DNA from: an uncultured Gemmatimonadota bacterium
GTDB taxonomy: Bacteria > Gemmatimonadota > Gemmatimonadetes > Gemmatimonadales > Gemmatimonadaceae
DNA: 7,151 nucleotides
Reading direction: 5' to 3'
NCBI GenBank assembly: GCA_946478895.1
Contig: CAMLDY010000122.1
Coordinates: 1 to 7,151 of the forward strand
Below are positions 1-5,994 of the stretch, one piece after another (the first letter of the stretch is position 1; every line of letters begins with the position of its first letter). The notes beneath the pieces are model-generated. The model was given only the letters and a program-made list of their open reading frames with translations, did not search any database and was not told where the DNA came from. A program made the translations under genes and the position numbers.

Positions 1-1353
1 CTAATCCCACCACCCGTGCACGAACCATTCATCGGTCCGCGCATCCCGGAACAGCCACACCATCATCCCCTCCTCCGTCACGCACCGGAAATACTCTCGC
101 GCGAACGGCTCGGTCCACTGCCCACCCGACACGCGATCGGGGCCGGCGGCGGAGGTGATGGTTTGCCATTCCTTGTCACGGTACTGGGTCGGGATGTCGT
201 GGTCGCGGCGGCGTTTCGTCGTGACGGCGATGCGACGCGGCTCGGGCAGAAGCTGCAGGGTGAGACGCGGCGCGGCGGTCGCCTTCACCACTTTCTCGCG
301 CAGCTGAATGCGCGCCGATGCCTGGGCCGGCTCCTGACTCACCCACTCGGTGCGGCGATCGATCAGCGGGTGCTGGGTATTGCGCGGAGTGACGACCACC
401 GCGCCCTGATCATCGAGCAGCTGGGCGATGGTTTCCTCGGCGGCGCGCGCGGTGGCGAAGCCGCGATCGAAGATGTCGCCCTGTCGCTCGACTTCTCCGG
501 TCACCGACTCCACGCGCATCGTTATCCCAACGACACCGTCGGGCAGAGTGATCCTTTCCAGATGCGTCCGGATCAATCGCATCCACGCCTTGTGGCTCGC
601 CGTCGATCGCGCGGGGCGCAGCGGATGCTCGTAAGTCTCACGATTCGCCAGCGAGAAGATCATCATCATCTCGCGCGCGCACTGCCCGCGCGACTTGAGC
701 TCGGTCGAGATGTTGCCGACCAGCGCGTTGATGATGAAGACAAGCCGCTCGGGATCCCTGAGGGTGTAATCCACCCAGTCGAGCGATGCGCTCGGCATCG
801 ATCGCGGCACCGTGGTGAAGATGCGGCGTGAGTCGTCGGCCCTCGACAGTCTCCACACCTTTGCGCCCTCGGCGCCGAATCGGACCTCGACGGACTCGAG
901 CTCCAGCCGCGCGAGATCCGCGCATTTCTCGATTCCAATTCCGTCGAGCAGTGTCGATAGATACGGCGACGACTCGATCACACCGATCGGATAAGGCGCC
1001 AGATAGTCGCGCTCGGTGCCGGGTGGAATCGCGATCAGCGTTCCCGCGTTCGCCGGTGCGTAGCGCGCCGCGACTTCGGCGCAGACCGGGGCCAGCGACA
1101 TCGCCGCCCGCACTTTCCTGATCCCGCTGTCGTGAAAGACCTGGAGCAGCTCCGTGGCGAGCGACTCCGCGTTCATTCCTCGTCCATCGGCCCAGACGAT
1201 TCCGTTGCCGCCGAGCACCACGCGGGGCGCGACACGGAGGAGAGCGGGCACGAGTCCGGCGAGCTCGGGGGGGACGCTGCCACTGGACGCGGATGCACCG
1301 ATCGCCAGCGGAGCGGGAACGGCGACGGGAGTCCAGAGGCAAATGAAAGTCAT
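1..1353 (-). CDS. imuB: ImuB-like Y-family DNA polymerase homologue
   Basis: The complete 450-residue protein ends with TAG at the window edge. ImuB is a catalytically inactive Y-family homologue that links the error-prone polymerase DnaE2 to the clamp during mutagenic translesion synthesis. The N-terminus (ICLWTP, residues 4-9) matches the CLWLP opening of ImuB. Residues 35-60 fit the palm segment, 110-170 the thumb region with IPPG and a helix-hairpin-helix-like GIGIEKCADL, and 200-300 the little finger ending QGDIF (291-295), which resembles a clamp-binding motif. The C-terminus carries LLPEP (368-372), GPDRVSGG (404-411) and a W-F-HGWWD end, all typical of ImuB tails. Acidic polymerase residues are not seen. 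It is shorter than usual (roughly 500 residues): only about 35 residues separate CLWTP from the APRV segment, so part of the palm/fingers is missing. No ImuA gene lies upstream; dnaE2 could lie beyond position 1. The family is fairly sure; the gene name is by similarity of motifs only. Confidence 0.82.
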   Translation of the reverse strand: MTFICLWTPVAVPAPLAIGASASSGSVPPELAGLVPALLRVAPRVVLGGNGIVWADGRGMNAESLATELLQVFHDSGIRKVRAAMSLAPVCAEVAARYAPANAGTLIAIPPGTERDYLAPYPIGVIESSPYLSTLLDGIGIEKCADLARLELESVEVRFGAEGAKVWRLSRADDSRRIFTTVPRSMPSASLDWVDYTLRDPERLVFIINALVGNISTELKSRGQCAREMMMIFSLANRETYEHPLRPARSTASHKAWMRLIRTHLERITLPDGVVGITMRVESVTGEVERQGDIFDRGFATARAAEETIAQLLDDQGAVVVTPRNTQHPLIDRRTEWVSQEPAQASARIQLREKVVKATAAPRLTLQLLPEPRRIAVTTKRRRDHDIPTQYRDKEWQTITSAAGPDRVSGGQWTEPFAREYFRCVTEEGMMVWLFRDARTDEWFVHGWWD

Positions 1354-1377
1354 CTTCGGCTCAAACGCGGGGGATCA

Positions 1378-1406
1378 ACTATAGCCCGAAGATATACCGA
1401 AAGCAA
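1378..1406 (-). promoter_or_regulatory. Predicted sigma70-type promoter of the imuB-like gene
   Basis: On the minus strand TTGCTT (1401-1406) is followed after exactly 17 nt by TATAGT (1378-1383). This predicts a transcription start near 1371 and a leader of about 17 nt before the ATG at 1353. That leader has no clear Shine-Dalgarno sequence. No known LexA operator (CTG-N10-CAG, GAAC-N4-GTTC or GTTC-N7-GTTC) is visible over it, although imuB genes are usually SOS-controlled. Confidence 0.55.
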
Positions 1407-1435
1407 GAATGGCGCCCGGGGCTTAGGTTCGGACC

Positions 1436-1443
1436 AGGGAGGA
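1436..1443 (+). promoter_or_regulatory. Shine-Dalgarno site of the DinB-family gene
   Basis: AGGGAGGA, with its GGAGG core 5 nt before the ATG at 1448, is the strongest ribosome-binding site in the window and fixes that start. Confidence 0.75.
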
Positions 1444-1447
1444 CCTT

Positions 1448-1987
1448 ATGCACGCCCGACTGGCTGAAGCGATGGATTTCGTGGAAGAGAAAAGGCGCGA
1501 GCTGCTGGCGAGCGTCGAGGGCGTTGCCCCGGCCGATCTCTCGCGCCGCACCGCGACCGACGCCTGGTCTGTGGCGGAGATTCTCGAGCACCTGAGAATG
1601 GTGGAGTCGGGCGTCGCGCGGCTCATCACCAAACGCGTTCAGCAGGCGAAAGCTGCGGGGATAGCCGCAGAACAGTCCACCGAGTCGGTGATTCCGTCGT
1701 TCGAGCCGCACCGGATCAAGCTCGAATCAGGCCGACTCACATCCCCGGAGCCGGTGCGACCGAAAGCCGATCCTGACCCCATCGAAGCGCTGGATGGTCT
1801 CGCGATCACGCGCCAGGCGCTGCGCGACGCGGCGAGCTCGGCGAACGGAGTGGCGCTAGGTGAGATCAAGCACACCCACGCGATTCTGGGTGAGCTCGAT
1901 CTCTATCAATGGCTTATTTTTCTGGGGCAGCACGAAGTCCGACACCGGAAGCAGATCGAGCGTACCCTGGATTCCCTACCCCGATGA
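1448..1987 (+). CDS. DinB superfamily protein (putative metal-dependent enzyme)
   Basis: This 179-residue protein has the length and layout of the DinB/YfiT four-helix-bundle superfamily, whose members include thiol-transfer enzymes and many proteins of unknown substrate. The predicted metal-binding triad is visible: His48 in W-S-V-A-E-I-L-E-H-L, and His162 and His166 in an HExxxH-like H-E-V-R-H near the C-terminus. The tryptophan before the first histidine and the hydrophobic W-L-I-F-L-G-Q stretch before the second pair are characteristic. There is no signal peptide, so it should be cytoplasmic. Despite the name it is unrelated to DNA polymerase IV. Its stop overlaps the start of the DUF411 gene (ATGA at 1984-1987), so the two are probably made from one mRNA. 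The gene runs divergently from the imuB-like gene. Family assignment is firm; substrate unknown. Confidence 0.88.
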   Translation: MHARLAEAMDFVEEKRRELLASVEGVAPADLSRRTATDAWSVAEILEHLRMVESGVARLITKRVQQAKAAGIAAEQSTESVIPSFEPHRIKLESGRLTSPEPVRPKADPDPIEALDGLAITRQALRDAASSANGVALGEIKHTHAILGELDLYQWLIFLGQHEVRHRKQIERTLDSLPR

Positions 1988-2451
1988 AAAAAACCCCGAT
2001 TCGCATTGCAGCCATCGCCACAATGTCGATTGCCCTGGCCCTCACTACCGCCGCGGTGCGCGCGCCGAGTGACGTCAGCGCCAAGCCGACCATCACGGTT
2101 TACAAGGATCCGAGCTGCGGGTGCTGCAAGAACTGGATCGAGCACCTGATCAAGCACGGCTACCGCGTCGACGCGAAGGACTCTCCAAACATGTCGGAGA
2201 TCAAGCACACCCTCGGGGTGCCGGATGCGGTGACGTCGTGTCACACGGGGATGGTGAACGGCTACCTGATCGAGGGACACGTGCCGGCGGCGGACATCGA
2301 TCGGCTGTTGGCGACGAAGCCGCACATCGCCGGGCTCGCAGTACCGGGCATGCCGGCCGGTTCACCTGGGATGGAAGGGCCGCGGTCACAGCACTACAAG
2401 GTTCTGACCTTCGACAAGAACGGTAAGACCAGCGTCTTCGCGAGCTACTAG
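1984..2451 (+). CDS. Exported DUF411 (CopG-type) metal-binding protein
   Basis: The 155-residue protein begins with a signal peptide: KK at 2-3, then the hydrophobic IAAIATMSIALALTTAAV, with cleavage likely around residues 25-33. The mature part opens with a thioredoxin-like strand and the CxCC motif Cys45-x-Cys47-Cys48. It continues with Ser85-Cys86-His87-Thr88, GHVP (98-101) and a Met/Gly-rich GLAVPGMPAGSPGME segment (117-131), all hallmarks of DUF411. Family members called CopG (not the plasmid repressor) bind copper through the CxCC cluster and take part in periplasmic copper handling, so a similar role is inferred. The ATG at 1984 is chosen because it starts exactly at the lysine-rich signal peptide and overlaps the upstream stop as ATGA. 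The in-frame ATG at 1909 would put 25 non-hydrophobic residues in front. There is no obvious Shine-Dalgarno site, consistent with translational coupling. No other copper gene is in the window. Confidence 0.9.
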   Translation: MKKTPIRIAAIATMSIALALTTAAVRAPSDVSAKPTITVYKDPSCGCCKNWIEHLIKHGYRVDAKDSPNMSEIKHTLGVPDAVTSCHTGMVNGYLIEGHVPAADIDRLLATKPHIAGLAVPGMPAGSPGMEGPRSQHYKVLTFDKNGKTSVFASY

Positions 2452-2453
2452 CC

Positions 2454-3830
2454 CTACTGCTTTTTCACCCCCGGGACATCGGCCCCGTTCTGGTGCAGTA
2501 CCAGCCGGGTGACCTTGCCGCTCACGTCCTTGTCAAAGGTGATCTGGGCGTCCACCTCCTTCAGGAAAAACGCAGTCGGAGACTCGGCGAATAGCTGAAA
2601 CTTCGGCTGACCCGTTGCCTGGAGGTAAAGCGACGGACCCGTGCGAGTGATCTCGATGGAAAACGCCGGACTCAGCTCATAGACGCCGACGTAAGTCTCG
2701 AGCACCGCTGGATTGACTGAGATCTCCGTTCGCTTCACGGGTGCCGGTGTGAGCGGAGCGCGTTCCTCCAACAGGTGGAAGCCAATGTCATCGGCCGACA
2801 CATTCTGGTTGGACAGAACGATAGCGCCGCGCTGATTCGTCTCGTCGAAGCCGATGAAGGTGCGATAACCCCCGGTGCCTCCATTGTGCCAGACGATCGG
2901 CCTGCCGAACGCATTGAGGATATGCCAGTTGAGCCCGATTCTCATCGGGCCGCCGGCGTCACGCCGGGCAATGTGGGTCGTGGCGAGCACTTGCCCGAGT
3001 GGTTTGCTCGTTGAATCCAGGTTGGCGGCGAGGAATTTCAGCAAGTCGTTGGCAGTGCTGCGCAACGCGCCGGCTCCCGCCAGGGTCGGGAGATCCCAGT
3101 TGGAAACGATGTCGCCTGAGACGGAATGACCGGGGGCGAGCCTGGCTTTCTGCGATGGCGATAGAGTGATGCGGGTGTCGTTCATCCCCAACGGTCGAAG
3201 GATGCGGTCGACCAGAAGGTCCTCATAACTCTTTCCTCCCCTTAGAGCGAGAGCGTGGCCGAGCAGCCCGACACCGAGGTTGGAGTACTCATACTGGGAT
3301 CCGGGATCGCGCGTCAGCTCGTAGCTGGAAAGAAATGCATACAGCTGATCGACGGTGTAGTCCGCGTATGGATTGGCCTCGTCTTTCGGCTTCAGGTTCC
3401 CGGGCAGCCGCGGCAGGCCTGAGGTCTGGGTGGCAAGGTCGAGCAAGGTAATCTGCTTTCCATTCCGGGACGGGACCCGCACCGTCTTCGGCAGGTATTT
3501 CGCGACGGGATCGTCGAGTTTTACCTCACCTCGCGCGACCATGTCGGCGAGAAGCGAGGACGTAAAGACCTTCGTGATGGAGCCGATCTCGAACAGAGTA
3601 TTGCCGTCGAGCGGAACGCCCGACGCTCCCGATGTCCCCGCCGTGTAGAGGCTCGTTTTTCCGTGGTCCAGAATGGCCACCACCAGCCCGGTCGCACGCC
3701 TGGTGTCGACTCTATTCTGCAGGATTGCGCGAATTGTCGAGTCCGACGGCGTCGGTGTCTGCGCGCCAGCGGGCGCAATGACCAACGAGTGACAGGCGAC
3801 GAGCGCGGAAAAAACTACACCTGGCTTCAT
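2454..3830 (-). CDS. Exported serine hydrolase, class C beta-lactamase fold, with DUF3471-like domain
   Basis: Counting from the ATG at 3830 the protein has 458 residues. It starts with a signal peptide (KPGVVFSALVACHSLVIAPAGA, signal peptidase I cleavage likely after AGA at about residue 23). An LVAC lipobox-like stretch at 10-13 makes a lipoprotein conceivable but the preceding region is short. The catalytic domain (about 28-350) has all three active-site motifs: Ser84-I-T-Lys87 (SxxK nucleophile and base), Tyr182-S-Asn184 (YxN) and His315-N-G-G-T-G, replacing the KTG box. The HxG form is usual in esterases, D-aminopeptidases and AmpH/EstB-like enzymes. The C-terminal 90 residues (about 365-455, YVGVYEL then LYLQATGQP) match DUF3471, a lipocalin-like tail common in such hydrolases. 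The substrate cannot be read from sequence: penicillin-binding, peptidase or esterase activity are all possible. The stop is 2 bp from the convergent DUF411 stop. Confidence 0.9.
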   Translation of the reverse strand: MKPGVVFSALVACHSLVIAPAGAQTPTPSDSTIRAILQNRVDTRRATGLVVAILDHGKTSLYTAGTSGASGVPLDGNTLFEIGSITKVFTSSLLADMVARGEVKLDDPVAKYLPKTVRVPSRNGKQITLLDLATQTSGLPRLPGNLKPKDEANPYADYTVDQLYAFLSSYELTRDPGSQYEYSNLGVGLLGHALALRGGKSYEDLLVDRILRPLGMNDTRITLSPSQKARLAPGHSVSGDIVSNWDLPTLAGAGALRSTANDLLKFLAANLDSTSKPLGQVLATTHIARRDAGGPMRIGLNWHILNAFGRPIVWHNGGTGGYRTFIGFDETNQRGAIVLSNQNVSADDIGFHLLEERAPLTPAPVKRTEISVNPAVLETYVGVYELSPAFSIEITRTGPSLYLQATGQPKFQLFAESPTAFFLKEVDAQITFDKDVSGKVTRLVLHQNGADVPGVKKQ

Positions 3831-3833
3831 CAG

Positions 3834-3839
3834 CACCTC
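3834..3839 (-). promoter_or_regulatory. Shine-Dalgarno site deciding the serine hydrolase start
   Basis: On the minus strand GAGGTG ends 3 nt before the ATG at 3830, and its GAGG core is 5 nt away. The GTG inside this motif (3834-3836) is in frame and would give two extra residues, but it has no ribosome-binding site of its own, so ATG at 3830 is preferred. Confidence 0.55.
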
Positions 3840-3862
3840 GGAAGTGGGTTAGCTGCTCCCGG

Positions 3863-3882
3863 ACCTGCGATGGGATGCAGGT
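3863..3882. repeat. Perfect 6-bp inverted repeat upstream of the serine hydrolase gene
   Basis: ACCTGC (3863-3868) and GCAGGT (3877-3882) are perfect complements separated by the 8-nt GATGGGAT. It lies 33-52 nt upstream of the chosen ATG of the serine hydrolase and about 50 nt before the acetyltransferase start. It could be a dimeric regulator site or a hairpin in the hydrolase leader. There is no T-run, so it is not an intrinsic terminator. A 6-bp match can arise by chance in GC-rich DNA. Confidence 0.4.
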
Positions 3883-3917
3883 GCCAACCTAGGGGCCGGA
3901 CCGTTACTTGGGAACAC

Positions 3918-3946
3918 TTGCGCGCGTCTGGATGTTTAGATATACA
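3918..3946 (+). promoter_or_regulatory. Promoter-like sequence before the GNAT gene
   Basis: TTGCGC (3918-3923), then 17 nt, then TATACA (3941-3946) resembles a sigma70 promoter and lies in an unusually AT-rich patch for this window. It predicts a start of transcription near 3953, which would fall downstream of the only plausible ATG (3932). Either this promoter is not real, or the protein starts later at GTG 3953 (leaderless) or GTG 4025. TATACA and TGCATA (3954-3959) also form an imperfect palindrome with a 7-nt spacer. Confidence 0.4.
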
Positions 3947-4528
3947 TTCTGCGTGCATAATTTCCCACGGCCCTCTCGGGCATCCTCCGCGCTTCGCGCT
4001 GATTCAGCGCCGCCGCTTGCGACGGTGCGCCGGGCTTCGCGCGCGGACGTCGGCGAGATCCTGGCGCTGGTCACCCAGTACGCCGCGCAGGGCCTGATGC
4101 TGCCCCGCACCTTCGATCAGATCGCCACGAGAATCGACAATTACGTGGTGTCGAGGGATGGCTCCGGACGCGTCGTCGCCTGTGCTGCGCTCGAGGAATA
4201 CTCGCCGTCGCTGGCAGAGGTTTCCTCAGTTGCGGTCGCGCCGTCCCACCAAGGTCGCGGGTTGGGGAGTCAGGTCGTGCTCGGCGTCGAGCGCCTGGCG
4301 CGGTCGCGGGACATCGAGGAGCTGTTCGCGTTGAGCCTCACCGACAACTTCTTCCTCGCCCTCGGCTACAAGGCGACCACGATCTCGCGGTACCCCGAGA
4401 AGCTCGCCCGCTACGACGCGCTCACGAAGTCGGGAGTGGCGATCGTCCCCAAAAGGTGCTTTCAGAAGGTGCTCGGAAATGCGTGGGCGGCGCCGAAGCT
4501 CGTTTCCCGGAAGCGGAAGCTCGCTTAA
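3932..4528 (+). CDS. GNAT N-acetyltransferase, short N-acetylglutamate synthase-like
   Basis: From ATG 3932 the protein is 198 residues. A GNAT fold spans about residues 31-160: the opening VRRASRADVGEILALV, an AALEEY strand with AEVSSVAVAP, the acetyl-CoA pyrophosphate loop Gln107-G-R-G-L-G112, and the late F-F-L-A-L-G-Y-K motif. The order, together with A-A-Q-G-L-M-L-P-R after the first helix, resembles the short, stand-alone N-acetylglutamate synthases of arginine biosynthesis (ArgA-like). The usual lysine- and cysteine-containing C-terminal motif is altered here to YPEKLARYDAL and KRCFQKVL, so the substrate is uncertain. The tail (about 185-198) is basic. No arginine gene is nearby. The start is unclear: residues 1-30 look non-conserved, ATG 3932 has no Shine-Dalgarno site, and GTG at 3953 or 4025 are alternatives. 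Fold assignment is firm; substrate is a guess. Confidence 0.8.
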   Translation: MFRYTFCVHNFPRPSRASSALRADSAPPLATVRRASRADVGEILALVTQYAAQGLMLPRTFDQIATRIDNYVVSRDGSGRVVACAALEEYSPSLAEVSSVAVAPSHQGRGLGSQVVLGVERLARSRDIEELFALSLTDNFFLALGYKATTISRYPEKLARYDALTKSGVAIVPKRCFQKVLGNAWAAPKLVSRKRKLA

Positions 4529-4546
4529 CACTACGCGCGCATCCAG

Positions 4547-4576
4547 GCGCTACTGAAGACTACCAGCTAGTAGCGC
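4547..4576. repeat. Left-arm hairpin unit
   Basis: GCGCTACT (4547-4554) pairs perfectly with AGTAGCGC (4569-4576) around the 14-nt loop GAAGACTACCAGCT. The loop sequence is identical in the right-arm unit. No T-tract follows on either strand, so a classical Rho-independent terminator is not supported. Confidence 0.7.
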
Positions 4577-4687
4577 TCGGCGGAGCAGCGGGCGGCCCCG
4601 AGCCAATCGTTGGATGAAAAGCGAATGCGTCGGGCGCCCGTGCAGTTATCAAATAAATGCTCAGAGCCGCCAGCCGCTCCGCCCACA

Positions 4688-4713
4688 GCCACTAGCTGGT
4701 AGTCTTCATTGGC
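4688..4713. repeat. Right-arm hairpin unit
   Basis: Read on the minus strand, GCCAAT and AGTGGC enclose the same 14-nt loop as the left unit. Five of six pairs form; one is an A-G mismatch. Relative to the left unit one stem pair has changed from T-A to C-G, a compensatory change that keeps pairing and supports selection or copying of the hairpin itself. Confidence 0.6.
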
Positions 4714-4728
4714 GCTTGCCCGCCAACT

Positions 4729-5994
4729 CTATCGTTCGACGATATCGGCCAAGGCCTGCCTCACACCTGGGTCCGAGTTCCGCGACAGCGCCGAGATCGC
4801 GCGCCGCTTCAGCTGCGGGTTGGTCTCGTTGCGGGCGATCCATACCAGCTTGTCCGTCGCCGCCTTGTCCGAAAGCCGCGAGTAAATCCCGATCAGCGTG
4901 CTGCGCAGCTGGGTGTCCGGGGTCGGATCGTATAGCGCGATCAACGACGCAGGCGTTGCTCCCGCTCGCGAGAGATACTCGAGCGCGCGCCGGCGCGCGT
5001 CGATGGGCACGTTGTCGTCCCGAACGATCCCGGACAGCCACTGCACGTTGTCGCTGCCACCGAGCTCCGCGATCGATGCGAGGACAGCACTGCGAGAGCG
5101 GTCGCCGGTGAGCCGGGGATACAGTGAGCGCAGCAGCACGGCATCCTGTCCGGTTACATAGCTGCGACCCAGGCCTCTGATCGCAACAGCGAGCACCTCG
5201 TCGGGCAGATCGGTGCGCTGCACCGTCTGCCGCAGGTAATCACGAGCGCGCGGGTCGCCGGACGACGCGAGCACTCGCATGCTCTCACTCCCGACCCAGG
5301 TGTTGACTCTGGAGCTCGCGAGCTGAATCAGCTGCGGGATCCCAGCGCCGCGATCGAGCCGGGCCAGCGCCGACAGCGCGCTGCTGCGAACACCCTGTAC
5401 ATCGCTTTCATCGGTCGCGACCTGAAGCAGCGCTGCGCCGATGCGATCGAGCTGATTGGAGTCGCCGCGCACCAATCCGCCAATCGCGGCACGTCGGGTC
5501 TCCAGCGGACGACCACGATCGCGCGCGATCTCCAGCAGGCGTGGAGTAGCATCGACATTCTCGCCGAGTATCGCGGCGAAAATCGCATCTCGACCGACCC
5601 TCCCATCAGCGCGAGAGGCGAGCGTAAGGAGGTAGTCGGCGGCTTCGGTCGCGGTGACCGTTCCGAGGTTGGTGACCCCCGCGTCCGCCGGCTGGGCCGG
5701 CCCGACGAAGGTGCGAAGCGCGACGACGTTCCGACCCGCGACGTCGATCACCACTCGCGCCGGCCCCGGCTGGCACTGGTCCGAGCCGTTCGAGTTGAAC
5801 GTGCCGTAGAAATTGCCCGGCCCGGTCGAGACGTACGACCGGCCATCGCCGCAAACTCCCGTGCGCGTCGGATAACTGAACTGCACCGTGCGATCACCAG
5901 CCGACGCAATTCTATTGGCAAGCGATTGCGCGGTCGCAGTCGATCCAGCGATGGCGAGCAGCGCTCCAAGGGCGACACCAGTGAGGTTTTTCAT
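4729..5994 (-). CDS. Exported HEAT-repeat protein with two-cysteine N-terminal module
   Basis: The 421-residue protein starts with a clear signal peptide (MKNL, hydrophobic core to about residue 18, cleavage probably near ATA-Q, 22/23), so it should act outside the cytoplasm. Residues 24-115 form a separate beta-rich module with Q-F-S-Y-P, G-V-C48-G-D-G-R, C74-Q-P-G-P-A-R-V and V-V-A-L-R-T-F-V-G. Cys48 and Cys74 are the only cysteines in the protein, so a disulfide is likely. From about 115 to the end it is built of roughly 30-40-residue alpha-helical HEAT-like repeats (R-R-A-A-I-G-G-L, S-S-A-L-S-A-L-A-R-L, R-R-A-I-S-A-L-S-R). Its C-terminal 170 residues align with those of the gene just upstream. 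The ATG overlaps that gene's TGA (ATGA, 5991-5994), with only a distant GGAG 11 nt upstream, so translation is probably coupled. HEAT proteins are protein-binding scaffolds; the partner is unknown. Confidence 0.88.
   Translation of the reverse strand: MKNLTGVALGALLAIAGSTATAQSLANRIASAGDRTVQFSYPTRTGVCGDGRSYVSTGPGNFYGTFNSNGSDQCQPGPARVVIDVAGRNVVALRTFVGPAQPADAGVTNLGTVTATEAADYLLTLASRADGRVGRDAIFAAILGENVDATPRLLEIARDRGRPLETRRAAIGGLVRGDSNQLDRIGAALLQVATDESDVQGVRSSALSALARLDRGAGIPQLIQLASSRVNTWVGSESMRVLASSGDPRARDYLRQTVQRTDLPDEVLAVAIRGLGRSYVTGQDAVLLRSLYPRLTGDRSRSAVLASIAELGGSDNVQWLSGIVRDDNVPIDARRRALEYLSRAGATPASLIALYDPTPDTQLRSTLIGIYSRLSDKAATDKLVWIARNETNPQLKRRAISALSRNSDPGVRQALADIVER

Larger units (their letters stand above)
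4547..4715. repeat. 169-bp element with 50-bp imperfect terminal inverted repeats (MITE- or REPIN-like)
   Basis: The left arm 4547-4596 and the reverse complement of the right arm 4666-4715 align without gaps over 50 nt with 42 identities. They share the uninterrupted 18-mer TGAAGACTACCAGCTAGT and the block GGCGGAGC. The 69-nt middle (4597-4665) is non-coding and holds smaller palindromes, CCAA-TCG-TTGG (4603-4613) and CGGGCGCCCG (4631-4640). The element nearly fills the gap between two convergent genes: 18 nt remain after the acetyltransferase stop and 13 nt before the HEAT-gene stop. GGCGCT occurs at both edges (4546-4551 and 4711-4716) and could be a target duplication, but GCGC is itself palindromic and part of the arms. 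There is no ORF for a transposase. The inverted repeat is directly visible; mobility or termination function is inferred. Confidence 0.8.

Noticed and set aside
16..831. Long open frame on the plus strand opposite the imuB-like gene.
   Set aside because: Its product is rich in Arg, His and Asp with no domain, and it lies wholly antisense to a gene with clear family motifs. It is a GC-rich shadow.
638..1342. Second minus-strand frame inside the imuB-like gene.
   Set aside because: Arg-rich, motif-free and out of frame with the recognisable protein.
1354..1447. LexA operator in the divergent imuB-DinB gap.
   Set aside because: None of the usual proteobacterial or Gram-positive consensus forms is present on either strand.
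1909..1983. Longer start for the DUF411 gene at ATG 1909.
   Set aside because: It would place 25 non-hydrophobic residues before an obvious signal peptide and overlap the DinB gene by 79 nt.
1987..1993. Run of seven A as a slippery site.
   Set aside because: It is simply the start Met followed by two lysine codons of a signal peptide, and the frame continues normally; no alternative frame product is meaningful.
3663..4097. Plus-strand frame spanning the hydrolase 5' end and the acetyltransferase 5' end.
   Set aside because: No domain; it overlaps two supported genes and the intergenic signals.
4522..4615. Possible integron attC site: GCTTAAC (RYYYAAC, 4522-4528) at the acetyltransferase stop and GTTGGAT (GTTRRRY, 4609-4615), 94 bp apart.
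   Set aside because: The two core sites are not complementary beyond AAC/GTT, no matching inner boxes are found, no core site precedes the gene, and the stronger symmetry in the region has different boundaries.
4546..4716. GGCGCT direct repeat at both edges of the inverted-repeat element as a target-site duplication.
   Set aside because: Most of it (GCGC) is self-complementary and belongs to the arms, so the repeat follows from the inverted symmetry. Kept only as a possibility.
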